Positions 17,944 through 26,314 of a DNA stretch of 64,000 bases are shown here, in pieces. The DNA comes from Bacteroidota bacterium (lineage in GTDB: Bacteria > Bacteroidota > Bacteroidia > Chitinophagales > Chitinophagaceae): positions 1 to 64,000 of the forward strand of contig JAEZDA010000032.1 of assembly GCA_023433345.1 (NCBI GenBank). Direction: 5' to 3'. The notes under the pieces were generated by a model. That model was not told the DNA's origin. It worked only from the letters and a program-made list of their open reading frames with translations, and searched no databases. A program made the translations under genes and the position numbers. How positions within the stretch are numbered: the first letter of the stretch is position 1; every line of letters starts with the position of its first letter.

Positions 17944-19242
17944 TTGACATACCAGGAGTCCATATCATTTCTATATGCACAACTTCCGATGTTCAGCCGC
18001 ATAGGCGCCGCAGCTTATAAAAAAGACATTGTAAATACAGTAGAACTTTGTAAACTTCTTGGAAACCCCCAGGAAAAGCTGAAGTGCATTCATGTGGCAG
18101 GAACTAACGGCAAAGGAAGCACCGCCCATATGCTGGCTTCAATTTTACATGATGCGGGATACAAAACAGGGCTTTATACCTCGCCACATATTAAAGATTT
18201 CGGCGAAAGGATACGAATCAACGGGCAGATGATCGAAGAAGAGTTCGTAACCAGTTTCGTTGAGAAGCTTCGGCCTGCAATCGACTGCATTAAACCATCA
18301 TTTTTCGAACTTACCGTGGCCCTGGCTCTTGACTATTTCGCGGAAAAGCAGGTAGGCGTTGCCGTTATTGAAACGGGCCTCGGGGGAAAACTTGACAGCA
18401 CCAATATAATAACTCCCGTTCTTTCGGTCATCACCAATATCGGGCTTGACCACACAGACCTGCTGGGTAGCACCTTGGCCGAGATCGCATCAGAAAAAGC
18501 CGGCATCATAAAGAAAGGGATCCCTGTAGTTATTGGTGAAGTAAATGATGAAACACTTCCGGTGTTCATTAAGAAAGCCGGAGAAATGAACGCAGAACTG
18601 GTACTGGCAACAGAACAATATATTACAGAATTCATTTCCCCTGAGGGAGGATTTTTGCTGGTGAATTTAAAAGATATTTCTACAGGAGTTGTTGAGAAAT
18701 TAACCCTTGATCTTTTAGGGCTTTACCAGGCAAAGAACGCTGCAACAGTTCTGTGCGCTGTGAATGTGTTGCGCAAGATTGGGTGGCAGATCGATGAAGA
18801 GGCTCTTCATTCGGGCATTTCGCGAACCATGATAAATACAGGCCTTCGTGGTCGCTGGGATGTGATCCGCCAAAATCCGCGTGTGATAATTGACGTAGCA
18901 CACAATGCGGACGGGTTTAGCGAATTGATATCGCAACTCGAAATACAATTCCCCGATGCTGAGTGGCATTTCGTACTTGGCTTTGTAAACGATAAAGATC
19001 TAAGCAGCATCTATAAAGTTTTGCCGAAGCATGCATCCTATTATTTTACACAGGCCAGTATCCCTCGGGCTTTGCCGGTGAATGAACTTGCGTCTGGTGC
19101 AAGGCGCGCAGGTATTGAAGGAAGCGAACATGCAAATGTTGATGAAGCTTTAAAAGAAGCGATGTCCCGCGCAGCACAAAATGATGTTATTGTTTGTTGC
19201 GGAAGTTTTTTTGTAATCGGGGAGCTTAACCTGGGTCACTGA
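17944..19242 (+). CDS. folC: Folylpolyglutamate synthase / dihydrofolate synthase FolC, TTG start
   Basis: FolC adds glutamate to dihydropteroate and folates, using ATP. This Mur-ligase-fold protein has the P-loop HVAGTNGKGSTAHML near residues 57-71, TSPHIKDFGERI and the glutamate-binding GLDHTDLLGSTLAEI. At 432 residues it has standard length. The start chosen is TTG at 17944: the first in-frame ATG would remove the TYQESISFLYAQL segment conserved in the family. The 3' end overlaps the convergent NUDIX gene by 7 bp. The gene follows the TonB-like gene after 81 bp. Confidence 0.93.
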   Translation: MTYQESISFLYAQLPMFSRIGAAAYKKDIVNTVELCKLLGNPQEKLKCIHVAGTNGKGSTAHMLASILHDAGYKTGLYTSPHIKDFGERIRINGQMIEEEFVTSFVEKLRPAIDCIKPSFFELTVALALDYFAEKQVGVAVIETGLGGKLDSTNIITPVLSVITNIGLDHTDLLGSTLAEIASEKAGIIKKGIPVVIGEVNDETLPVFIKKAGEMNAELVLATEQYITEFISPEGGFLLVNLKDISTGVVEKLTLDLLGLYQAKNAATVLCAVNVLRKIGWQIDEEALHSGISRTMINTGLRGRWDVIRQNPRVIIDVAHNADGFSELISQLEIQFPDAEWHFVLGFVNDKDLSSIYKVLPKHASYYFTQASIPRALPVNELASGARRAGIEGSEHANVDEALKEAMSRAAQNDVIVCCGSFFVIGELNLGH

Positions 19243-19778
19243 TTCCTGTCAAGGTGCTCAAAACCAAAAAAGAGGCACAGGGCGTGCAAACTCTGTCGGA
19301 ATTCTCCATGAAGCAATTTTACTTTTACTTCCCCGATTGGCATAAGAAGAACCTCTATCTCTTCGTTCTGATCAAGAGATTGATGAGAAGTTGCTGACCC
19401 GCCGGTGGCTATGAAGAAATGCGAATAGCTACTAAGCACTCCCGGATTGGCTGCAGAAAATCCCAGGTAATGATAATGCTGAAAGGTATATCCTGTTTCC
19501 TCTAACATCTCTCTCTCAGCGGCAAGTTGCGGGCTTTCATTTTCATCAATAAAACCACCCGGCAATTCAATGAGTTCCTCTCCGAGCGGATGACGATACT
19601 GCTTCACCACCAATACTTCTTCCTCCTTCGTAATACCCATCACTACTACGCTCGGCGGCAATTCAACTACAAAATAGGGATCGACAATTTTTCCGGATGG
19701 TGTTTGATAACTGTCAACCCGGGCTTTGAAATAAGGATGGTCGCTAAGATATTTGCTTGAAAGAATTTTCGAAGACAC
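19236..19778 (-). CDS. NUDIX hydrolase
   Basis: The Nudix box reads GGFIDENESPQLAAEREMLEETG (about residues 74-96), with the conserved glycine, glutamate, arginine and EExG positions. The surrounding alpha/beta fold and 180-residue length fit the ADP-ribose pyrophosphatase-type group (substrate such as ADP-ribose or NADH), the most common class of this size, although the substrate cannot be fixed from sequence. It is convergent with folC and lies upstream of the DinB-like gene on the same strand with a gap of 62 bp. Confidence 0.88.
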   Translation of the reverse strand: MSSKILSSKYLSDHPYFKARVDSYQTPSGKIVDPYFVVELPPSVVVMGITKEEEVLVVKQYRHPLGEELIELPGGFIDENESPQLAAEREMLEETGYTFQHYHYLGFSAANPGVLSSYSHFFIATGGSATSHQSLDQNEEIEVLLMPIGEVKVKLLHGEFRQSLHALCLFFGFEHLDRNQ

Positions 19779-19840
19779 CTTGATTCGTTTAAGATTATTT
19801 AAAACAAATAATATTCCCCATCAGCGGAAAGCGGATAAAT

Positions 19841-20359
19841 TCACCAGCCCATTTTGTCGCGCAATTTATTAATGTGTGCTGTATGATGATCGCCATGCCA
19901 GGCATAATTCCCTAACAGATACCACAAAGACATCTCTTTATTATACTCCGGATGAATTACAGTTCGTTGAAAATCGCTTTCAGGCATATTCTCCAATACC
20001 GCCACCCACCTTGTATGTAAGGCGTGGAGCAGTGTGATCGATATATTTACCGGGAGACTTGTATCCGCCAACTTCGCATACGCGTCCTGGTTATAGGGCT
20101 TGATAATTGGCGCGTGTTCGGTCAATGCAAGTTTGAAGCGGTTAAATGCATTCATATGGCTATCGGCAACATGATGAACCACCTGCTGTACCGTCCACCC
20201 GCCCTCGCGGTATGGTGTGCTTAACTGGTGAAGATCCAGGTTTGTTACCGCATACTCAAGCCTGGTGGGCAGTGTTGAAATTGATAACAGCCATTCCTCC
20301 TTCTTATCCGGAGAAAATGGCTGTTCGATATATTTACCTATCGGATATTTCTCATCCAT
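19841..20359 (-). CDS. DinB/YfiT-like metal-dependent protein, possible bacillithiol S-transferase
   Basis: The start at 20359 (MDEKYPIGKYI) gives 172 residues and avoids overlap with the FKBP stop at 20361; the longer reading adds an unconserved N-terminus. The four-helix DinB fold shows a metal-binding histidine triad: VVHHVADSHMN near residue 60, then the C-terminal YAWHGDHHTAHINKLR. In Firmicutes this subfamily (YfiT/BstA) conjugates bacillithiol to electrophiles. The BshC gene at 37229 shows that this genome probably makes bacillithiol, which supports the role. It is downstream of the FKBP gene with a 1-bp gap. Confidence 0.78.
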   Translation of the reverse strand: MDEKYPIGKYIEQPFSPDKKEEWLLSISTLPTRLEYAVTNLDLHQLSTPYREGGWTVQQVVHHVADSHMNAFNRFKLALTEHAPIIKPYNQDAYAKLADTSLPVNISITLLHALHTRWVAVLENMPESDFQRTVIHPEYNKEMSLWYLLGNYAWHGDHHTAHINKLRDKMGW

Positions 20360-20360
20360 C

Positions 20361-21068
20361 TTATTTTGCCGGCTTGATATCGTGAAGCGTGATCTCAAAA
20401 ATCAACACCGCACCGCCTGGAATATGGCCGCCTGCACCCCTGTCGCCATAAGCCATATCGCTGGGAATATAAACTTTCCATTTTGAACCCTTAGGCATAA
20501 GCTGTAAAATTTCAGTCCAACCTTTTATCACTCCATTGAGCGGAAACTCAGTTGGCTCGCCTCTCTTGATTGATGAATCGAATTCAGTTCCGTCAATCGT
20601 AGTACCTACATAGTCAACCCGAACTGTATCAACAGGTTTAGGTTTCATCCCTGCCGGGTCGCCCGGAGTTATTATTTCATATTGCAACCCATTTGGCAAA
20701 ACAGTTATCCCTTTTTTCTTTTTGTTAGCTTCAAGGAAGGCCTGACCTTTTGCTTTTTCCGCAGACAATTTCTTCTCGCTCACCTTTTGCATTTCACCCT
20801 GCAGCGTATGAATTGCAACCTCCTGCGTCATGGCAGGCGTGTTTGTTTTAAGAACATCGTTAAAAGCCTGTTTCAGCAATTCAACATTAATTTCAGACAC
20901 TCCCTGGTCTTTAAGGCTGTTGGCCACATTCAATCCTAATGCATAGCTGAAGCTGTCAGTTGCGTTCTTGAAAACAGGCTTGGAAGGTGTGGTAGCCTTG
21001 GCAGGAGACTGAGCATTCGCCCCTGCGAAAATGAGTACGGAAAGTGAAAGGCAGAATAATCTTTTCAT
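20361..21068 (-). CDS. FKBP-type peptidyl-prolyl cis-trans isomerase, exported
   Basis: This is a periplasmic Mip/FkpA-type folding catalyst. The cleavable signal peptide ends at AGANAQ (about residue 20). The N-terminal dimerisation helices run to about residue 115 and include the long KKLSAEKAKGQAFLEANKKK helix typical of FkpA. The C-terminal FKBP domain holds VRVDYVGTTIDGTEFDSS and the rapamycin-pocket-like GWTEILQLMPKG and YGDRGAGGHIPGGAVLIFEI pattern. Length is 235 residues. It precedes the DinB gene in the same direction. Confidence 0.93.
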   Translation of the reverse strand: MKRLFCLSLSVLIFAGANAQSPAKATTPSKPVFKNATDSFSYALGLNVANSLKDQGVSEINVELLKQAFNDVLKTNTPAMTQEVAIHTLQGEMQKVSEKKLSAEKAKGQAFLEANKKKKGITVLPNGLQYEIITPGDPAGMKPKPVDTVRVDYVGTTIDGTEFDSSIKRGEPTEFPLNGVIKGWTEILQLMPKGSKWKVYIPSDMAYGDRGAGGHIPGGAVLIFEITLHDIKPAK

Positions 21069-21106
21069 TTATGGTTATTATTTTTCAGATGCAAATAAAA
21101 GCAGAT

Positions 21107-21868
21107 TTATTCATCCCTCATCTCTTTGCCTGTTAAATGTATAAAAACATCTTCGAGGTTTGCATGCTTTACCTGTTTAGGGCGCTCGAACCCTGTTGCG
21201 ATAAGGTCATCTATCATATTTTCAGGCGTGTCGAGTTTAATTATTTTCCCTTCATCAAGAATGGCAATGCGGTCGCAAAGCTGCTCCGCTTCATCCATGT
21301 AGTGTGTTGTGATAATTACGGTGGTTCCATTGCTCCTGATCTCACGGATCAATTCCCAGAGATTTCTCCTTGCCTGGGGGTCCAGGCCTGTTGTGGGTTC
21401 ATCAAGAAAAATGATGCGGGGTTTATGAATTAGTGTAGTGGCAATTGAGAAACGTTGCTTTTGGCCCCCGCTCAATGATTTTGAAAGAGTACGGGCTTTA
21501 TCTTCCAGATGCACTTTTCGAAGATATTGAATCGGGTCGATCTTCTTATTGTAAAGGCCTGCAAACAATTCCAGGAGCTCAACCAAATTTAATCCGGGAT
21601 AAAATCCCGAACTCTGCAATTGCACACCAATTATTTTTTTAATCTCCCCTGGGTCTTTATCCAGATCGAAACCATCAACGATCACGGTGCCTTCCGTTTT
21701 TTCGCGAAGAGTTTCAATAATTTCAAGCGTGGTTGATTTACCGGCGCCGTTGGGGCCGAGCAGTCCAAATATTTCACCTTCAAAAACGTCAAAGGAGATC
21801 GATCTCACCGCTTTGAGATTGCCGTAATTTTTTGAGAGGTTCCTTACGCTTATAATTGTGCGTTGCAT
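21107..21868 (-). CDS. ABC transporter ATP-binding protein (ABC-2 type)
   Basis: All ABC hallmarks are present in 253 residues: Walker A GLLGPNGAGKSTT, Q-loop, signature LSGGQKQRFSIA, Walker B IIFLDEPTTGLDP, and H-loop TTHYMDEAEQLCD. It resembles ABC-2-type subunits that pair with a multi-membrane permease (DrrA, CcmA or NodI type). The permease is not encoded beside it; the fbp gene ends 3 bp upstream, so it may be co-transcribed with fbp, and the FKBP gene lies downstream. Substrate and partner are unknown. Confidence 0.92.
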   Translation of the reverse strand: MQRTIISVRNLSKNYGNLKAVRSISFDVFEGEIFGLLGPNGAGKSTTLEIIETLREKTEGTVIVDGFDLDKDPGEIKKIIGVQLQSSGFYPGLNLVELLELFAGLYNKKIDPIQYLRKVHLEDKARTLSKSLSGGQKQRFSIATTLIHKPRIIFLDEPTTGLDPQARRNLWELIREIRSNGTTVIITTHYMDEAEQLCDRIAILDEGKIIKLDTPENMIDDLIATGFERPKQVKHANLEDVFIHLTGKEMRDE

Positions 21869-21871
21869 TCG

Positions 21872-22882
21872 TCAGGCTTCAAGATGAGAATTCAGTTCTT
21901 CCATCATTAGCCGGCTGCCAATAAATAACGGTGTCCGTTGGTGAACCTCTGTGGGCTGAATATCAAGGATACGTATTTCACCATTGGTGGCCATTCCGCC
22001 GGCCTTTTCAATAATAAAGGCAAAGGGATTGCATTCATAAAGGAGTCGCAATTTTCCGTTGGGCTTATCGGTTGTACCGGGATACATGAATATTCCGCCC
22101 TTGATAAGATTGCGATGAACATCTGAAACCATGCTTCCGATATACCTCTGCGTGTACGGGCCGCCGTTAGTTTTAGTTTTCCTCTGGCAGGCATCGATAT
22201 AATTTTGAACCGGCTTGTTGTACTGGAAAAAATTACCGTGGTTAACGGAATATATCTTTCCGGTTTCCGGGCATTTGATATCAGGATGACTTAAGGTGAA
22301 TTCTCCTATTGATGGGTCGAGTGTGAAACCATTTACTCCCCGTTTTGTTGCGTAAACCAACATGGTAGACGATCCATATATCACGTATCCTGCCGCCACC
22401 TGCTTATTCCCTTGCTGCAAAAAGTCTTCCTTTGTTGCAGGCTTGCCGATTTCACTCACCCTGCGAAAGACGCTGAAAATTGTACCGATGGAAACATTCA
22501 CATCTATGTTGCTGCTGCCATCCAATGGGTCAAACAGGCAAACGTATTTTGATTGATTACTTATTTCATCATCGAATATCACAATGTCGTCCAGTTCCTC
22601 GCTGCCGATTCCTGCACAACTGATTCCATGCTGGAGCACACCCATGAACTGGTTGTTTGCAAAAACATCCAGCTTCATCACTTCTTCACCCTGTACATTT
22701 GTTGCTCCAAAATCGCCAAGGATATCCACAAGGCCGGCCTTATTTACTTCCACATTCACTCTCTTAGCAGCCAGGCCAATATCACGCAGCAAACCTGATA
22801 ATTCACCGGTAGCCTTTGGAAAATCACGCATTTGCTGAATTGTGAATTCGTCGAGTGTCTGAACTCCCCTGTTGATAGCCAT
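21872..22882 (-). CDS. fbp: Fructose-1,6-bisphosphatase, class I
   Basis: The enzyme hydrolyses fructose-1,6-bisphosphate to fructose-6-phosphate in gluconeogenesis. The 336-residue protein has class I features: an N-terminal regulatory helix, the metal-binding FDPLDGSSNIDVNVSIGT motif at about residues 116-133, and the substrate-binding segment VHRNLIKGGIFMYPGT near residue 244. The start at 22882 is the only good one. The ABC gene follows immediately. Upstream of it is a divergent promoter region shared with the aspartokinase gene. Confidence 0.95.
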   Translation of the reverse strand: MAINRGVQTLDEFTIQQMRDFPKATGELSGLLRDIGLAAKRVNVEVNKAGLVDILGDFGATNVQGEEVMKLDVFANNQFMGVLQHGISCAGIGSEELDDIVIFDDEISNQSKYVCLFDPLDGSSNIDVNVSIGTIFSVFRRVSEIGKPATKEDFLQQGNKQVAAGYVIYGSSTMLVYATKRGVNGFTLDPSIGEFTLSHPDIKCPETGKIYSVNHGNFFQYNKPVQNYIDACQRKTKTNGGPYTQRYIGSMVSDVHRNLIKGGIFMYPGTTDKPNGKLRLLYECNPFAFIIEKAGGMATNGEIRILDIQPTEVHQRTPLFIGSRLMMEELNSHLEA

Positions 22883-22910
22883 AAAATTGTCTCCTTTATT
22901 TTTTACAGTT

Positions 22911-22918
22911 TAGATTTG
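22911..22918 (+). promoter_or_regulatory. -7 element for the aspartokinase gene
   Basis: TAGATTTG matches TAnnTTTG. It is 47 bases before the aspartokinase ATG at 22966. A nearby TTG at 22887 is 21 bp upstream, so the -33 box is imperfect. Confidence 0.4.
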
Positions 22919-22922
22919 CCAA

Positions 22923-22930
22923 CAAATGTA
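22923..22930 (-). promoter_or_regulatory. -7 element for fbp
   Basis: Read on the minus strand, TACATTTG matches TAnnTTTG and is 40 bases from the fbp ATG at 22882. It lies back to back with the element for the divergent aspartokinase gene. Confidence 0.4.
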
Positions 22931-22965
22931 TTAAGAATAGCGGTTGGGAATCTCAAAAATTAAAC

Positions 22966-24225
22966 ATGGAAGTCTTCAAATTCGGCGGTGCAAGTATCAA
23001 CAATGCTGAGCGAATGAAAAACACCGGCAACATCATAGCGGGCCAAACGGAAAAGACCCTGGTTGTGGTGTCTGCAATGGGAAAAACAACAAATGCACTC
23101 GAGGCGGTTGCCGAATCATTTTACCAGGGCAATACAAACTTGGCCCTGCAACTCTTTGAAAAGATAAAAGACAATCATCTTCAGCTCATAAAATTTTTGA
23201 TAACGAAGGAGTGGCGGCAGGCTGAGGATAGAATAAAGAATTTCTTTACAGAAACTGAATGGCTACTGCATGATAAACCTGTGCGCCACTTTGATTACTA
23301 CTATGATCAGATAGTGTGTACAGGGGAATTAATGAGCAGCAGCATCCTTGAGCATTACTTGAAAGAACTTGGATGTAATTGCACATGGATAGACGTAAGA
23401 GATATCATTCGTACTGACAATAACTTCAGGGATGCAAATATCGATTGGAGCTTCACCGGTGCAAAGATCGATCAGCAGATTTTGCCGCTTTTCGGGAACC
23501 ATGATATTGTGATCACTCAGGGCTATATCGGCGCTACCGATGAAAATGAAAGCACAACACTCGGAAGGGAAGGAAGTGATTACAGTGCCGCCGTTTTTGC
23601 CAATCTTCTCTCTGCAGAAAGCGTAACGATTTGGAAAGATGTTGAAGCGGTGATGAATGCTGACCCCCGACTGTACCGTGATGCAGTTAAAATTGCCGAG
23701 TTGAGTTATAATGAAGTAATTGAAATGGCCTATTACGGCGCGCAGGTCATTCACCCGAAAACCATAAAACCATTACAGAATAAGGGCATTCCTCTCCTGG
23801 TGAAAAGTTTTCTTGATCCTTCTCTCCCGGGAACGATCATCTCAAAAATAAATTCGAAAAATATTCCGCCAGTCATCATTCATAAAAACAACCAGGTGCT
23901 CATTTCCTTTAAATCAAAAGATTTTTCTTTTGTGGAAGGCAAACCAATGGATCAACTGCTTGAGATCTTTCGTGCGGCAAAGGTGAAATCAAACCTATCA
24001 CAGCATACAGCCATTTCACTCCTTTGCTGTTTTGATGAACATCCGGAGAAAATCGGAAAGATAGCTGAAGAAGCTTCCTTGTTGTTTGATGTGGAAGTGT
24101 CTCCAGGCCTGTCTTTGCTAACTATCCGGCATTATAACCTGGAGGAAATAAACAAAATGACAAGCGACCGCGAAATAATTCTGGAACAACGAACAGGGCA
24201 AACCTGCCAAATGGTTCTTCGCTAA
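22966..24225 (+). CDS. Aspartate kinase
   Basis: Aspartokinase phosphorylates aspartate, the first step to lysine, threonine, methionine and diaminopimelate. The protein opens with MEVFKFGGASI, the amino-acid-kinase signature (KFGGAS where most have KFGGTS), and carries the catalytic segment REGSDYSAAVFANLL and the nucleotide-binding WKDVEAVMNADPRL. The remaining 130 residues form the ACT regulatory region. At 419 residues it is monofunctional, without a fused homoserine dehydrogenase. It is convergent with the L,D-transpeptidase gene, with 2 bp between stops. Confidence 0.93.
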   Translation: MEVFKFGGASINNAERMKNTGNIIAGQTEKTLVVVSAMGKTTNALEAVAESFYQGNTNLALQLFEKIKDNHLQLIKFLITKEWRQAEDRIKNFFTETEWLLHDKPVRHFDYYYDQIVCTGELMSSSILEHYLKELGCNCTWIDVRDIIRTDNNFRDANIDWSFTGAKIDQQILPLFGNHDIVITQGYIGATDENESTTLGREGSDYSAAVFANLLSAESVTIWKDVEAVMNADPRLYRDAVKIAELSYNEVIEMAYYGAQVIHPKTIKPLQNKGIPLLVKSFLDPSLPGTIISKINSKNIPPVIIHKNNQVLISFKSKDFSFVEGKPMDQLLEIFRAAKVKSNLSQHTAISLLCCFDEHPEKIGKIAEEASLLFDVEVSPGLSLLTIRHYNLEEINKMTSDREIILEQRTGQTCQMVLR

Positions 24226-24227
24226 TA

Positions 24228-25001
24228 TTATTTTCCGTTTACGAGATAATCGCCAGCCTTATTGACCAGCACCACCGGCACCTGTTTGTGCGTTTCGAAA
24301 TACTGAAAGGCTTGTTGAAGAGATGAATTGAATTGCTGTAAGTATGGATTATTCTGAATTGACAGCGCCAGATAATCGCTGGATTTTTTCACGTTATACC
24401 TTACAGGATAAACATGCACCGGAATAAATTCCTGCATTCCGACTGCCTTAACCGTAGATGCAAGAAGGTACAATTCCTCCATCGGGATGTCGGTAATTGG
24501 TATGCAGCCCGTTGACACGCAATTGCCATGTATATAAATGTTATTGCCGGGGCGAAGATTGTCGCTCAAAATTCTGTCTGATGCATTAGGATAATTCAAC
24601 CCCAAAGACAGATGATACATACTGTTCGGATTGAATTCATTAATATAATAAAATCCTTCCGGCACCTGGTAATCGCCTTCAAGCCTTTTCGGGCCCATGC
24701 TCCCGCTTTGAATACAAACCTTATAAGTTTTAAAGAGCCGGAAAATTTCCTCTCCGGGATTTTGCACCCACACTTCTAATTGCTTATCATATTTAAATGA
24801 CCGAACGTACATCGCCTCCGGAGGCCAGTGAAGATTCTTTCGGGCAAACTGTTTTTCAAGTGAATCCTGCATCCGGCTCAACTTTGAACCCTGGCTGCCC
24901 GTTAATTTGGGCAATTCTGCCATAGCCGTTTGGGCACAGGGTTTCTCAACCGGTGTAACACAAAAAACAAAAACGATAAATGCTAGGATGCTCAGCTTCA
25001 T
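24228..25001 (-). CDS. L,D-transpeptidase (YkuD family)
   Basis: YkuD enzymes form 3-3 peptidoglycan cross-links or anchor proteins to the wall through a catalytic cysteine. The 257-residue protein has a hydrophobic signal peptide with a possible cleavage after PCAQ, and the catalytic motif HGNCVSTGCIPI (His158, Ser163, Cys166). The upstream helper residues in VCIQSGSMGPKRLEGD fit. The C-terminal 85 residues are an extra helical extension. It is convergent with the aspartokinase gene and 21 bp upstream of hpd on the same strand. Confidence 0.9.
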   Translation of the reverse strand: MKLSILAFIVFVFCVTPVEKPCAQTAMAELPKLTGSQGSKLSRMQDSLEKQFARKNLHWPPEAMYVRSFKYDKQLEVWVQNPGEEIFRLFKTYKVCIQSGSMGPKRLEGDYQVPEGFYYINEFNPNSMYHLSLGLNYPNASDRILSDNLRPGNNIYIHGNCVSTGCIPITDIPMEELYLLASTVKAVGMQEFIPVHVYPVRYNVKKSSDYLALSIQNNPYLQQFNSSLQQAFQYFETHKQVPVVLVNKAGDYLVNGK

Positions 25002-25022
25002 GCCATTGGTTCTGAGATTCGG

Positions 25023-26156
25023 TTATAAGTTTCCGCGGGCTTCCTGCTCGCGCTCCAGGGCTTCAAAAAGAGCCTTGAAATTTCCCTTGCCGAAACTCTT
25101 TGCGCCCCTACGCTGGATTATCTCAAAGAAAAGAGTCGGTCTGTCTTCCACGGGCTTACTGAAAATTTGTAAAAGATATCCTTCATCATCACGATCTATC
25201 AGAATGCCAAGTTCCTGCAGAGGTGCGAGATCTTCCTGGATGGTACCGACCCTGTCCAGCACATCACTATAATACGAAGCCGGAACTTTCAAAAACTCCA
25301 CGCCACGATTCTGCAGATCAGTGACCGTTTTAATGATGTCATTAGTGGCTACGGCAACATGCTGCACTCCTTCGCCGCGGTAAAAGTCGAGATACTCTTC
25401 CACCTGGCTTTTCTTTTTACCTTCGGCCGGCTCATTGATCGGGAATTTCACGTACCCGTTACCGTTACTCATTACCTTGCTCATAAGGGCGGAGTACTCG
25501 GTAGAAATATCATTGTCGTCAAATGAAAGAATGTTTCGAAAGCCCATCACATCTTCATAAAACTTTACCCATGGATTCATCTGGTTCCAACCCACATTTC
25601 CCACGCAATGGTCAACATAAAGAAGACCGGTGGGAGGAGGATTGTAATGGCTCTCCCATTTCCGGAAACCCGGCATGAAAACACCGTTGTAATTTTTTCT
25701 TTCTACAAACAGATGCACAGTATCTCCGTATGTATGGATGCCGCTGAGCACCACTTCGCCCTGATCATCTCTTAGAGTTTTCGGTTCGAGATAACTTTTG
25801 CCTCCCCTTGATGTTGTTTGCTTCCAGGCATCTGTGGCATCTTCAACCTTCAATGCGAGTACCTTCACGCCATCGCCATGCTTGTAAATATGATCAGCAA
25901 TTTCATTTTCCGGATAAAGCGGCGTGGTAAGCATGAAGGTCAGTTTCTCCTGGCGGATGACATAACTCACTTTATCCATCACGCCCGTTTCCGGACCGGC
26001 ATAGGCGAGCGATTGAAAACCGAAAGCACTTTTATAAAAGTGCGCGGCCTGTTTGGCGTTTCCAACATAGAACTCAACATAGTCCGTTCCCTGCAATGGA
26101 AGGAAATCTGCCTGTATGTTCACCTTGTTTTCCGGTTGTGCTGTAGCAACTGACAT
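25023..26156 (-). CDS. hpd: 4-hydroxyphenylpyruvate dioxygenase
   Basis: HPPD converts 4-hydroxyphenylpyruvate to homogentisate in tyrosine breakdown. The Fe(II) facial triad is visible: His183 in VDHCVGNVGW, His266 in GVQHVAVATNDI and Glu345 in TLFFEIIQRRG. At 377 residues the protein has family length, with the duplicated VOC fold. Homogentisate dioxygenase, often nearby, is not in this window. The gene is divergent from purK; each has its own TATCTTTG element. Confidence 0.96.
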   Translation of the reverse strand: MSVATAQPENKVNIQADFLPLQGTDYVEFYVGNAKQAAHFYKSAFGFQSLAYAGPETGVMDKVSYVIRQEKLTFMLTTPLYPENEIADHIYKHGDGVKVLALKVEDATDAWKQTTSRGGKSYLEPKTLRDDQGEVVLSGIHTYGDTVHLFVERKNYNGVFMPGFRKWESHYNPPPTGLLYVDHCVGNVGWNQMNPWVKFYEDVMGFRNILSFDDNDISTEYSALMSKVMSNGNGYVKFPINEPAEGKKKSQVEEYLDFYRGEGVQHVAVATNDIIKTVTDLQNRGVEFLKVPASYYSDVLDRVGTIQEDLAPLQELGILIDRDDEGYLLQIFSKPVEDRPTLFFEIIQRRGAKSFGKGNFKALFEALEREQEARGNL

Positions 26157-26220
26157 AAAAAATATTTTTTAGTTAGAATCGAAAAGTTTTCAGGATCTCC
26201 CGGTAAGGAAGACCGGCATA

Positions 26221-26228
26221 CAAAGATA
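26221..26228 (-). promoter_or_regulatory. -7 element for hpd
   Basis: On the minus strand TATCTTTG matches TAnnTTTG and is 64 bases from the hpd ATG. Confidence 0.45.
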
Positions 26229-26260
26229 CAAATTCTTGCGGGCCAAAAGGCTTGCGCTGT

Positions 26261-26268
26261 TATCTTTG
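26261..26268 (+). promoter_or_regulatory. -7 element for purK
   Basis: TATCTTTG matches TAnnTTTG; the purK ATG at 26315 is 46 bases downstream. A CTTG lies 22 bp before it, so the -33 spacing is not ideal. Confidence 0.45.
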
Positions 26269-26314
26269 CGTGCACCACGACATAAGAAATTGACGGCATA
26301 TAAATAAATCTTAC

